From: JANNPJ01 sp031400005
GTDB lineage: Bacteria; Actinomycetota; Actinomycetes; Actinomycetales; Kineosporiaceae
Assembly (NCBI GenBank): GCA_031400005.1
Contig: JANNPJ010000829.1
Span: 1-15,048 of the forward strand
Direction: 5' to 3'
Length of the DNA: 15,048 nt
Shown here: positions 1 through 7,510 of the stretch, piece after piece
How the letters are laid out: every line of letters starts with the position of its first letter
Numbering within the stretch: position 1 is the stretch's first letter
Notes under the pieces: model-generated
What the model was told of the DNA's origin: nothing
Databases searched by the model: none
The model's input: the letters and a program-made list of their open reading frames with translations, nothing else
Translations under genes and position numbers: made by a program

Positions 1-33
1 GCCTGCAGCCGCCCGCGTGGTCTGTTGCGCCAT
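1..33 (-). CDS. 5' end of an unidentified gene leaving the window
   Basis: An ATG at 33-31 on the minus strand opens a frame reading MAQQTTRAAAG up to the window edge. A purine-rich Shine-Dalgarno-like AAGGGG lies about 7 bases upstream, and the gap to the stop of the IniB-like gene is only 37 bases, so it is probably the next gene of the same operon. Eleven residues are too few to identify a product. In mycobacteria the gene after iniB is iniA, a dynamin-like GTPase. That is only a guess from context here and nothing in the visible residues supports or excludes it. Confidence 0.5.
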   Translation of the reverse strand, partial: MAQQTTRAAAG

Positions 34-70
34 GATCGATCCCCTTGTCCGCCTCGAGCGTCGGAACTGG

Positions 71-1234
71 TCAGCTGTCCAGCGAGTCGTCTTCCACGCG
101 CTGGTCGCCCTCGCCACCCTCGACGTTGACCTCGACCACCGGCGACAGGTTGTCGTTGAACCCTCCGCCGTCGCGCCCGCTGTCGCCGCCGTCCGAGCTC
201 CGGTCCAGGCCATCGTCGGCCTGAGCGGACAGGACCCGGGGGCCGTCGAACGGGTCGTCGTTCTGGTCACCGGGGCCGTGCTCTTCGTCGACGTTGGACT
301 GGACGTTGGTGTCCACGCTCTGCCCGGTGGCGTTGCCCCCCTGGGAGTTGGCGGCACCTTCCTCGTTGAAGACGTCGCCCTGGACGTTCCCCTCGCCGAA
401 GCCGAGGCTGGAGTCCTCGATCTTGCCGCCCTCATTGTCCAGGATGGTGCTTCCACCGGTGGCGAAGTTCCCGTCCTCGTTGTCGATGATGGTGTTGCCG
501 TCACCGACCGCGGAGTTCTCGAGGTCGACGTCGTCGCCGGCCGTGACTGCACCGTCGCCGGAGTTGGACACCACGTCGCCGTTCTCGGACTGCACCACCG
601 AGGAGCCGTCACCGGAGTTGGACTGCGCGTCCCCGGACCCGGACTGGGCAGCCGAGGAACCGGCTCCAGTGGCGGCGTTCTGGTCGCCGTCGCCGGAATT
701 CACCGCGTTGCCATCGCCGATGACGTCGATGTCGTCGTTGTCCTGGTCGATGTCGATGTCGCCGTTGACCGGGCCCAGGATGTCGATGTGGTTGTCGTTG
801 ATCTCCTGGTAGTTGTAGTTCTGCGTCACCTGCTGGACGATCTGGGCGTTGGCGCCACCGCCAGCGGCTCCACCGCCACCGCCACCGCCACCGCCACCGC
901 CGAAGCCGCCGCCGCCGCCACCGCCGCCACCGCTGCCGCCGCTGCCGCCGCTGCTGCCGCTGAAGGAACTCCCACTCTGGTTCACATTCCCGTAGTTGTT
1001 GTAGTTCGAGTTGGCGGTGTTCAGGAAGCTCTGCATGTCGGGTGACAACCCGGGCTGCTCGCACAGGTAGTCGAACACCTCGCTCATATCGGCGCTCTCC
1101 AGCGTCTCGTCGGTGACACCGGTTTCGGCCTTGGCCTGGGCGATGGCAGCATCCGGCCCCAGCCCGAGGGTGTTCTGCAGTGCGGAGAGGATCATCTGGC
1201 CAACCTCTGCGGTGGCCTCGGTGACGTCAGGCAT
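71..1234 (-). CDS. IniB-like Gly-rich, Asp/Asn-rich acidic protein
   Basis: 387 residues. Residues 1-75 form a short predicted-helical domain resembling the N-terminal domain of actinobacterial IniB-like proteins; this is recalled similarity and not tested. Residues 87-127 are almost pure Gly/Ser. Residues 128-320 are low complexity, rich in Asp, Asn, Gly and Ser, with irregular repeats of the type NSGDG, GDGN and DNE(D/G)G. The C-terminal tail is acidic. I see no signal peptide, lipobox or membrane segment, and a single Cys (58). There is no Lys or Arg between 35 and 271. The ATG at 1234 is supported by AAGGAG (1242-1247) at 7-base spacing. The gene lies 107 bases after the LuxR-type gene on the same strand, and another gene starts 37 bases beyond its stop. 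In mycobacteria iniB belongs to the cell-wall-stress iniBAC operon; its biochemical role is not known to me. A frame of 342 codons on the opposite strand is a composition shadow. Confidence 0.8.
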   Translation of the reverse strand: MPDVTEATAEVGQMILSALQNTLGLGPDAAIAQAKAETGVTDETLESADMSEVFDYLCEQPGLSPDMQSFLNTANSNYNNYGNVNQSGSSFSGSSGGSGGSGGGGGGGGGFGGGGGGGGGGGAAGGGANAQIVQQVTQNYNYQEINDNHIDILGPVNGDIDIDQDNDDIDVIGDGNAVNSGDGDQNAATGAGSSAAQSGSGDAQSNSGDGSSVVQSENGDVVSNSGDGAVTAGDDVDLENSAVGDGNTIIDNEDGNFATGGSTILDNEGGKIEDSSLGFGEGNVQGDVFNEEGAANSQGGNATGQSVDTNVQSNVDEEHGPGDQNDDPFDGPRVLSAQADDGLDRSSDGGDSGRDGGGFNDNLSPVVEVNVEGGEGDQRVEDDSLDS

Positions 1235-1298
1235 TTTCTTTCTCCTTCATCCGAGCCCCACCGGCTGGTTGGGCTGTGTCTCTAGATTGGCTTCGGGA

Positions 1299-1318
1299 CC
1301 CCGACCCCCACATCGGGG
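1299..1318. repeat. Small hairpin between LuxR-type and IniB-like genes
   Basis: CCCCGA (1299-1304) and TCGGGG (1313-1318) form a 6-bp GC stem with an 8-base loop. Flanking GGG and CCC can extend it past a small bulge. It lies in the 107-base gap upstream of the IniB-like gene, so it could fold in a read-through transcript or overlap that gene's promoter. It is GC-rich sequence, so chance is possible. Confidence 0.35.
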
Positions 1319-1323
1319 ATCCC

Positions 1324-1339
1324 CCCCTCGTGGGAGGGG
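1324..1339 (-). terminator. Possible weak terminator/attenuator after LuxR-type gene
   Basis: CCCCTC (1324-1329), a 4-base loop and GAGGGG (1334-1339) make a compact 6-bp GC hairpin directly after the LuxR-type stop codon (1342-1344). No U tract follows on the minus strand; a second hairpin (1299-1318) does. It may lower read-through into the IniB-like gene. The stem is short and the region is C/G-runny, so support is modest. Confidence 0.35.
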
Positions 1340-1341
1340 AG

Positions 1342-3741
1342 TCAGGGGGGATCGGCCGCAGCTCCGAACAGCGACTGCAGGGTGGAGAAGAAGTCGGCGC
1401 GGGTGGTTGCCCCGAGCTTCGTCCTGATCCGGGCGACGTGGTGCTCGACTGTCTTGGGCGCGATGAACAGCTGGGCCCCGATCTCCCGGTGGGTGCGCCC
1501 GGCCAGCACCTGCCGGGCCACTTCGATCTCCCGTTCCGAGAGCCCGGCCTGCTGGGCCGGATCAACCGCGCGGGTTGCGGGAGCGGTGAGCTCCCGGGCG
1601 CGTTCGAGCAGCCGACGGGCGGCTGCGGCATCGGGCACCCGGATCGCCGCGTCGCCGGCCAATCTTGCTGCTTCCCAAGGGAGTTCGGCGGCTGCAAGGC
1701 CGTCGCAGGCCGCGATGACCAGATCCGGATCAACGTCACCGGCGAGCGCCCTCGCCCAGGCGAGGGCCGCCGCCTGCTGGGCGAACTGCCGCTCGCCGAC
1801 GGCCGGAGCGGGTGCGGCGGCGATGATCCGGCCCGCTGCGAGCCGGGCCGCCTCCGGATCGTCGGCGGCCACCGCGACCTGAAGCTGCAACCAGCCGAGC
1901 CCGATCACCCACACCGGCGGCGAGCCGAGGCCGTGAAGGATGGCCTCGAATGACGCCAGGATCGGAGCCATCCGCGGGCTGCGACGCAGCCGGGCCGCCG
2001 CCACCGCGAATTCTTCGGCCACCTCGATCTGGAACAGGTCCAGGCCCCGACGGGCGAGCACCCGCTCGACCCCGGGCCAGGCCTCCCGCAGGCTCGCGAT
2101 GTCTCCGGAGCGCCGGGCCAGACCGGCCGACACCGCCGCGAACAGCACCCGATCCCGGCCACCGAGGTCGGCCCCGGCCAGTCGGCGGATCTGCTCATGG
2201 GCGGTGTCCAGCCGACCGGTCCGCATTCTGGCCCAAGCCAGCAGCAACCGATGCCGGTCGGCGGCCACCGGGCCACCCACCGCGTGCTTGATCGCCCCTT
2301 CCAGCAGGTGCCCAGCCGTCGCGACGTCGCCACTGGTCACCGCGAGGATCGCGCCGAGCGCATGCGGGGTATCCGCAAGTACGTGGCTCGGCGGGGTCCG
2401 CTCCAGAGTCTCGGCCGCTTCGATCGCCAAGGGCAGCGCCTCGGCCGGGTCCGAGCAGGCCACGGCGGCCTCGGCGAGCAGGCGCAGGCCAGCCGGGGCC
2501 GGGCCGCGGGCTGCCTCCCGCGCCAAATCCAACCGTCCGGTCGCCATCAGCGACGGGACGGCCAGCACCGGTCCAGGGGGCCCGGTGCTCGACAAGCCGG
2601 CTCCGGCCCGATCGGCCCGGCCCTGATACGCCGCAACGGCTCCGGCCACCAGCGCGAGCCGGTCCGCGTCCTGCTTCGTGAGCCCCACCGCATCCGGGTC
2701 GTCGGGCATCCCGAGCAGCGCCCCCGCCTCGGCCCGGCCCGCGGCCACGGCGGCCTCGGGCGCACCGGCATCGTGTGCGTCGTCGTACCACCCGAGAGCG
2801 GCGGCCGGGTTGGTGAATCGCAGGTACTCCCCGGCCGCCAGATAGGCGGCCACGGCGGTTGGCCCGCGCGCTCTGGCGGCGCGTAACTGGATGGCGGCCG
2901 CCGTCGGCGCGGCACCGGTGGCGACCAGCGCCTGGGCAAAGTCTTCGTGCAGTCGCCGGCGGTGGCTACCGGCCAACTCGGCCAGCAGAGCCTCGGCCAC
3001 GGCCGGGATCATCTGCTCGGTCCCGGGCACAAGCATTCCGCAGTCCCGCAGTACCTGCAGCGCGGCCTCCAGACCCGGCGGGTCAAGACCGCAGGCAAGC
3101 CTCAGTGCGTCGTCCGGGATCTCCAACCGGAGCGCGAGCACCCGGGCGGTGTGTACCAGCGGCGGGGCGAGCCGGGCCAGCCGTCGCTGTAGCCGGGCCA
3201 GCAGCATCGGCGGCGGACCGGCGACCGGATCGACCGGATCGGCGCTGGCGGCCGAGGCCACCGTGACCGCAACCGCCGGTAGGCCGCCGGACGCGGCAAG
3301 TACCGCCGCCGCCGTCTGCGCCGAGCATGGTCGACCGGTAACGGCCACGACCAGGGCACGAGTTTGCTCAAAGTTCAAGGCTGCCAACACTTCGACAGCG
3401 CCACCGGCGGCGACCGTCTCGTCCAGCTCGGCAAGTTCGGCGGTATCGATGGTGGGACGGCGAGCCAGCACCATCGACAGTCCGGACCTGGCCGCCGCGG
3501 TGAGCGTCAGCAAGGTCTCCGGCGACAGCCGGTGCGCGTCATCGACCAGGACCAATGCACCCTCCACAACCGCCTTTTCGAGGCGTTCACGAAGCAGAGA
3601 GAAAGGAACCGGGGACGCGTCGAAACGCACCACCGGCAGATCGGCTGCCGCCGCTATCGCATCCAATCGGTGCGTTCGTCCTGCGCCGTCGACACCGACG
3701 ACCACGGACACCCGGTCGGTTCCATGGATCTGCTCCGACAC
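1342..3741 (-). CDS. Large LuxR-family regulator with NTPase-like N-terminus (IniR-like)
   Basis: 799 residues. The N-terminus carries a P-loop-like GVDGAGRT (16-23), with Arg where Walker A normally has Lys, and a Walker B-like LVLVDDAH (63-70). The middle (about 200-725) is Ala/Leu-rich and helical, as in the TPR-like regions of MalT/LAL-type regulators. The C-terminal LuxR helix-turn-helix spans about 734-785: LSEREIEVARQVLAGRTHRE followed by KTVEHHVARIRTKL. This fits a DNA-binding activator that senses a ligand through its N-terminal and middle parts. The GTG at 3741 is the only reasonable start: an in-frame TAA lies four codons upstream and the P-loop begins by residue 12. There is no Shine-Dalgarno sequence (see 3748-3753). 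Position next to an IniB-like gene recalls mycobacterial IniR (Rv0339c type), of similar size and architecture. The target and ligand are inferred, not shown. Confidence 0.88.
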   Translation of the reverse strand: MSEQIHGTDRVSVVVGVDGAGRTHRLDAIAAAADLPVVRFDASPVPFSLLRERLEKAVVEGALVLVDDAHRLSPETLLTLTAAARSGLSMVLARRPTIDTAELAELDETVAAGGAVEVLAALNFEQTRALVVAVTGRPCSAQTAAAVLAASGGLPAVAVTVASAASADPVDPVAGPPPMLLARLQRRLARLAPPLVHTARVLALRLEIPDDALRLACGLDPPGLEAALQVLRDCGMLVPGTEQMIPAVAEALLAELAGSHRRRLHEDFAQALVATGAAPTAAAIQLRAARARGPTAVAAYLAAGEYLRFTNPAAALGWYDDAHDAGAPEAAVAAGRAEAGALLGMPDDPDAVGLTKQDADRLALVAGAVAAYQGRADRAGAGLSSTGPPGPVLAVPSLMATGRLDLAREAARGPAPAGLRLLAEAAVACSDPAEALPLAIEAAETLERTPPSHVLADTPHALGAILAVTSGDVATAGHLLEGAIKHAVGGPVAADRHRLLLAWARMRTGRLDTAHEQIRRLAGADLGGRDRVLFAAVSAGLARRSGDIASLREAWPGVERVLARRGLDLFQIEVAEEFAVAAARLRRSPRMAPILASFEAILHGLGSPPVWVIGLGWLQLQVAVAADDPEAARLAAGRIIAAAPAPAVGERQFAQQAAALAWARALAGDVDPDLVIAACDGLAAAELPWEAARLAGDAAIRVPDAAAARRLLERARELTAPATRAVDPAQQAGLSEREIEVARQVLAGRTHREIGAQLFIAPKTVEHHVARIRTKLGATTRADFFSTLQSLFGAAADPP

Positions 3742-3747
3742 AACCCG

Positions 3748-3753
3748 ATCTTA
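3748..3753 (-). promoter_or_regulatory. Candidate -10 box for leaderless LuxR-type gene
   Basis: On the minus strand TAAGAT is followed by exactly six bases (cgggtt) and then the GTG start codon. A TAnnnT -10 element at this distance would place transcription start on the GTG itself, giving a leaderless mRNA. That agrees with the absence of a Shine-Dalgarno sequence and with how common leaderless mRNAs are in Actinomycetota. No convincing -35 hexamer is visible. Confidence 0.4.
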
Positions 3754-3812
3754 TGAGCCTATTCCCCGTACGTCTGGGGGTTTGCTCAATCAAATGTCGT
3801 CACTGAATACCC

Positions 3813-3832
3813 CGATCGGTTGACGATCGGTT
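3813..3832. repeat. 9-bp direct repeat, 11-bp period
   Basis: CGATCGGTT occurs at 3813-3821 and 3824-3832, separated by GA. The 11-bp period puts both copies on the same DNA face. They lie between the DUF2252 stop codon and the LuxR-type start, 60-80 bases upstream of the putative -10 box, where an activator or repressor could bind. The function is inferred. Confidence 0.45.
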
Positions 3833-3837
3833 CGAAA

Positions 3838-5256
3838 TCAGCCCTTTTCGGCGGGGATCAGGCCGCGTTTGACGGCGTCCACCAAACTTTGGTGATCGCG
3901 CTCGGTCTGATCGGCATAGGCCCGGGCGAACCGGCACAGCGCAACGTCGAGGTTGTCCGATGCCCCGACATACCCAGCAATCATGGAGGCGCCACTGGTC
4001 CGGGCATGACCCTTGGCCAGGAGTCGGCCGCAGATCCCGGCGTAGTCGGTGAGCGCACCAGCATCCAGCGAGTCGACCGCGATCGTGCCCTTCATGTTTC
4101 GAAACTGCCGCACGTAGAACTGACGGCCGGCAATCGTGGTCCAACCCAGCAGCGGGTCGCTGACCGTCTGCAACTCCTGCTGGTATTCCACCACCCGTTG
4201 CCCCTGGTGGGCGTGCCACGCCGACTCGCCGTGCACATAGCGGGCCAGGACGGACCGGCGAGCCTGCTTCAACTGCAGGAAGACGACGTCGTCGGCGCTG
4301 CTGCCCTCACACAGGACGACGTACGCCCGCAACCCGACGCTGCCCACCCCGACCACCTTGTGTGCGACATCCACCACCGAGTAGCCGCTGAGCACCCGCC
4401 GCCAGTGCGTGGGCACCGTGGCCAGGTACTCGTCCAGAGCATCGATCAACTGCTCGGCTTCGTCGTCAGCGAGCCGGGTGATCAGCGGAGGCTCCTCAAC
4501 GATCCGGCGGCCGCTCTCGTCCTGCCGGGTGAACCGGGGCAGCGCCCGGTCGCTGGTTCGGTTTCGGGCATGACCCGCCGCCCGCAGGATCTCCGCCCGC
4601 AGCGAGGGATCCGTGGCCGTCGTATGCAGTCGGTCGATGTCCAACCGTTCAAAGGATCGTCCCAGCAGCGGCTGCCCGGCCAGCCAACGCACATGCTCGC
4701 GGTACCGGGAGGCCATCGAGGCAACCGCGCTCTCGCACTGCGTCTCGGTGGATTGGTTGTGCCGCCCGGCGACCCAGATGCTCGCCGCAAGACGGCGCAA
4801 ATCCCATTCCCAGCCACCCGGATGGGCTTCATCGAAGTCGTTGAGATCGATCACCAGGTCACGCTCGGGCGAGGCGTAGAACCCGAAGTTGCCCAGGTGG
4901 GCGTCTCCACAAATCACCGGCCGGATCCCGGTCGACGGCAGATGTGCCAGGTCTTCGGCCATCACGACGGCCGTGCCGCGCAAGAACCCGTACGGCGAGG
5001 CGATCATCCGCGCCACCCGGACCGGGATCAGCCAGTCGACGCGCCCCTGATGCGACTCGATGATCTGCTGGACGACGTCCGGGCGGCCGACCGGCGGACT
5101 CCACTCCCCCAGTGACGAGCGCGGTACCTGCGCGCGCAGACCCCGACCCAAGGCGTACCGCTCGGCCCGTGGTGTCGACCGTCGCCGCAAAGAGGCGTAG
5201 GCCCCGGCGTCGGCGGTGTCCAGCACCACATGTCCGTTCCGTCGCACTTCGGTCAT
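3838..5256 (-). CDS. DUF2252 family protein (kinase-like fold)
   Basis: 472 residues from the ATG at 5256. That start has GAGG six bases upstream (GAGGTGGCACATG); a GTG at 5280 would add eight residues but lacks a comparable site. Family hallmarks are clear: RAQVPRSSLGEWSPP (41-55), a PVRVARMIASPYGFLRGTA block (78-96), GDAHLGNFG (117-125), IDLNDFDEA (136-144), GGWEWDLRRLAAS (147-159), and a C-terminal segment with HARTSGASMIAGYVG and YADQTERDH. GDAHLGN and the following IDxxDFDE resemble the catalytic loop and metal-binding Asp of aminoglycoside-phosphotransferase-like kinases, so a phosphotransferase-type activity is plausible. To my knowledge the substrate is not established for the family. 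It has no signal peptide and is probably cytoplasmic. It stands alone in its strand group: 100 bases from the XRE gene upstream and 96 bases before the LuxR-type start. Confidence 0.93.
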   Translation of the reverse strand: MTEVRRNGHVVLDTADAGAYASLRRRSTPRAERYALGRGLRAQVPRSSLGEWSPPVGRPDVVQQIIESHQGRVDWLIPVRVARMIASPYGFLRGTAVVMAEDLAHLPSTGIRPVICGDAHLGNFGFYASPERDLVIDLNDFDEAHPGGWEWDLRRLAASIWVAGRHNQSTETQCESAVASMASRYREHVRWLAGQPLLGRSFERLDIDRLHTTATDPSLRAEILRAAGHARNRTSDRALPRFTRQDESGRRIVEEPPLITRLADDEAEQLIDALDEYLATVPTHWRRVLSGYSVVDVAHKVVGVGSVGLRAYVVLCEGSSADDVVFLQLKQARRSVLARYVHGESAWHAHQGQRVVEYQQELQTVSDPLLGWTTIAGRQFYVRQFRNMKGTIAVDSLDAGALTDYAGICGRLLAKGHARTSGASMIAGYVGASDNLDVALCRFARAYADQTERDHQSLVDAVKRGLIPAEKG

Positions 5257-5356
5257 GTGCCACCTCGCTGGACTAACCACCCATTGACTACCGTCTCCGG
5301 TGATCGTCGCACTTCCACCAGCAGCCGTCTGCCCCCGCTGACCCGCGGAAGGTGGG

Positions 5357-5641
5357 TTAGGCCGTCAGCTCCGACCGGCCCTCCGGCTGCTCGATCTGAG
5401 GATCCTCCGGCTGCCCGATCCGGGGGAACGGCGTGGTCGAGAAGATCACCTCGACCGGCACCCCGAAGAAACCGGCAATCCGGAGCGCCAGAAACAGGCT
5501 GGGGCTGTACTCACCGCGTTCCAGGTAGCCGATGGTCTGGTAGTGGACGCCCAGCGCGTCGGCGAGGTCCCGACGGGAGATGTTGCGCTCCACCCGCAGC
5601 ATCGCGATCCGATTGTGGACGGTTTCGTTCGTTGAACCCAT
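5357..5641 (-). CDS. Small XRE-family helix-turn-helix regulator
   Basis: 94 residues. Residues 9-66 form a Cro/C1-type domain: HNRIAMLRVERNISRRDLAD, then ALGVHYQTIGYLERGEYSPS, ending FFGVPVEVIF. This is the compact type often paired with transporters (YgzD-like), with a 28-residue polar tail lacking a sensor domain. The ATG at 5641 is four bases after the permease stop codon, so translation is probably coupled; no strong Shine-Dalgarno sequence is visible. As the last gene of the ABC operon it most likely controls that operon, with the palindromic site at 7511-7546 as candidate target. The ligand or signal is unknown. Confidence 0.93.
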   Translation of the reverse strand: MGSTNETVHNRIAMLRVERNISRRDLADALGVHYQTIGYLERGEYSPSLFLALRIAGFFGVPVEVIFSTTPFPRIGQPEDPQIEQPEGRSELTA

Positions 5642-5645
5642 CGTC

Positions 5646-6500
5646 TCAGAAGCCCGCGTTCATGGCGCGCTGGCGGCGTTCCTCGACGACGGAGCCGGAC
5701 TCGCGCTGCGCCATCCGGCGCAGCACTCGGGGTGCGACGGCAAGTCCGACGACGGCCCAGAGACCGAGCATGCCGAATGTCTCCAGGTGCCGCCACGACT
5801 GGCCGATCTCTGCCAGCGCGGCGCTGTCCGGCAGCATCGCCGAGCGCATGCCGAGCCCGAGCCAGTACACCGGGAACACCTGGGCAACCGGGTGCAGCCA
5901 GTCCGGAAGGCCGGAAATCGGATAGAAGATCCCGGAAATTGCAATCATCGCGCTGATCGGCAGGAAGCTGAAACCGAACCCGGAAGCGGAGCTCTTGACC
6001 AGCGATCCGACGATCGCTCCCCACGGCAGGGTGGCGAGCAACCCCAGAGCGATGATGGCGATCAGAATCAGCCAGCCGCCCACGCCGATCGAAGCCACGG
6101 CATCCAGGAAGATCAGCCCGGCCGCCAAGAAAATCACCAAACCCAGGACGATGTTGAGCGCCGCGAACACGACTCGGGCCACCAGATAGGCAATCATCCC
6201 ATTCGGCGTGGACTTGGCTCGCAGCAGCGTCCCGTCCTCGCGCTCGACGGCCAACATCATCGCGGTGTTCATCCATCCGGCGAGGATGACGTTCATCCCG
6301 AGGAGCCCGGGCAGCGTCGCCAGGGCGAGCGAGATATTCGTTCCCGGAATCGTGGCATCTCTCTGCAGGAACAGAACCAGCAGGAAGATGCCATTGATGA
6401 GGGCCATCCAGATCTGGTCGGCGCGGGTAGTGATGCTCTGCCGAAACTCGATCCAACCGCGGGACAACCCGAGCCGGACAGCGTGCAATTGGGGGTTCAT
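5646..6500 (-). CDS. ABC-2 type transporter permease
   Basis: 284 residues with six hydrophobic segments at about 28-46, 56-83, 103-132, 142-168, 175-196 and 243-261. The cytoplasmic loop after the second segment has EREDGTLLRAKSTPNG (86-101), the conserved E-x-G-T-L element of ABC-2 permeases. The fifth segment and the loop after it show the usual GIFYPISGLPDWLHPVAQVF signature. Its ATG overlaps the ATPase stop by four bases (ATGA), so the two are made together and form one exporter. ABC-2 exporters move drugs, lipids or polysaccharides; the absence of glycan genes nearby and the XRE partner favour drug or antibiotic efflux, but the substrate cannot be read from sequence. Confidence 0.94.
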   Translation of the reverse strand: MNPQLHAVRLGLSRGWIEFRQSITTRADQIWMALINGIFLLVLFLQRDATIPGTNISLALATLPGLLGMNVILAGWMNTAMMLAVEREDGTLLRAKSTPNGMIAYLVARVVFAALNIVLGLVIFLAAGLIFLDAVASIGVGGWLILIAIIALGLLATLPWGAIVGSLVKSSASGFGFSFLPISAMIAISGIFYPISGLPDWLHPVAQVFPVYWLGLGMRSAMLPDSAALAEIGQSWRHLETFGMLGLWAVVGLAVAPRVLRRMAQRESGSVVEERRQRAMNAGF

Positions 6501-7468
6501 CGCTGGCCTCCGAACGCCGCAGCCGGCTCTTCCGACCGATCCGGTAACCCGCTCTCGTGCTGCTGGACCAGAGTCATGTAGGTGTCCTCCAGGGTTGTGC
6601 GCTGCACCTCGAGGTCGGCGATCTCCTCCCCGTACTGGATGAACAGATTCCGGACGAAACCGGTGGCATCGGCCGCCGAGTGCACGAACCGCTGCCCATC
6701 ACGGGCCCAGCGCACCTCGGTTTGCCCCGAGACCTGCCGGGAAAGCTGGTCGGCGCTGCCGTCGGCGACGATCTTGTGCCCGGCCAGGATCAAGATTCGG
6801 TCGGCCAACTTCTCCGCCTCGTCCAAGTCGTGTGTGGTGAGCAGGATGGTGGTGCCCTCCAGATCGGCCAGCCGATGGACGACGTCATGAAATTCACGTC
6901 GTGCTTGCGGATCGAATCCGGCGGTCGGCTCGTCCAGGAACAACAGTTCCGGGCGCCCGACGATGCCGATCGCCACATCCAGGCGACGGCGTTGCCCGCC
7001 CGACAGTGAGGAAATCCTCTGGTTCGCATGTTCCGTCAGACCGACCATTGCGATCAGTTCGTCCGTATCGAGCGGTCGGCGGCGATCTGAGGTGGAGTAC
7101 GGCAGGTAGTACTGGCCGAGGTGATACAGCAGTTCACGCACCTTCCACCGCGCGTGATCGCGCCAGGACTGCAGCACCACGCCGATCCTGGCCCGCCATT
7201 GCTCATCACCGCGCGCCGGATCCACGCCGAGGACGCTGACCTCACCGCCCGATCGCCTCCGGAAGCCCTCCAGGATCTCGATGGTGGTGCTCTTGCCGGC
7301 GCCGTTCGGCCCGAGCAAGGTCACTACCTCCCCTCGCTGGGCAGTGAACGAGATTCCCGCCAGCACCTCCACGGATCCGTAGCTCATCCGCAGGTCACGC
7401 ACGTCGATCACGGCCCCCTCCACCGCGTCGACGCCCTGCGGGCGCCCCAACGCCCCCGTCACCGTCAT
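6497..7468 (-). CDS. ABC transporter ATP-binding protein (DrrA/CcmA-like)
   Basis: 323 residues from the ATG at 7468. GGAGG eight bases upstream selects this start over longer in-frame options reaching 7507. All ABC motifs are intact: Walker A GPNGAGKST (53-61), Q-loop Gln100, signature LSGGQ (155-159), Walker B LLFLDE (175-180), D-loop GFDP and H-loop His213. A C-terminal extension of about 90 residues after the nucleotide-binding core is typical of DrrA-type exporter ATPases. It energises the permease encoded next; the reading frames overlap by four bases. First gene of the ABC-XRE operon, transcribed away from the SUKH gene. Confidence 0.95.
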   Translation of the reverse strand: MTVTGALGRPQGVDAVEGAVIDVRDLRMSYGSVEVLAGISFTAQRGEVVTLLGPNGAGKSTTIEILEGFRRRSGGEVSVLGVDPARGDEQWRARIGVVLQSWRDHARWKVRELLYHLGQYYLPYSTSDRRRPLDTDELIAMVGLTEHANQRISSLSGGQRRRLDVAIGIVGRPELLFLDEPTAGFDPQARREFHDVVHRLADLEGTTILLTTHDLDEAEKLADRILILAGHKIVADGSADQLSRQVSGQTEVRWARDGQRFVHSAADATGFVRNLFIQYGEEIADLEVQRTTLEDTYMTLVQQHESGLPDRSEEPAAAFGGQR

Positions 7469-7510
7469 GATCCCTACCTCCATTGCGCCGTATTGCAACA
7501 TCATCATTTG

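Noticed and set aside
842..960. Trinucleotide (CCG/CCA-type) microsatellite
   Set aside because: It is explained by the Gly-rich coding tract of the IniB-like protein, in frame, and need not be a separate repeat element.
17..1045. 342-codon open frame on the plus strand opposite the IniB-like gene
   Set aside because: Its Val/Ala-rich composition is the mirror image of the Asp/Asn/Gly codons of the minus-strand gene. The minus-strand frame has a good ribosome site and a family-like architecture.
2891..3823. 310-codon plus-strand frame opposite the LuxR-type gene
   Set aside because: Ser/Ala/Arg-rich low-complexity translation with no family motif, fully antisense to a recognisable regulator; high-GC shadow.
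3820..5115. 431-codon plus-strand frame opposite the DUF2252 gene
   Set aside because: No domain resemblance, His/Pro/Arg-rich; the minus strand encodes a well-conserved family over the same bases.
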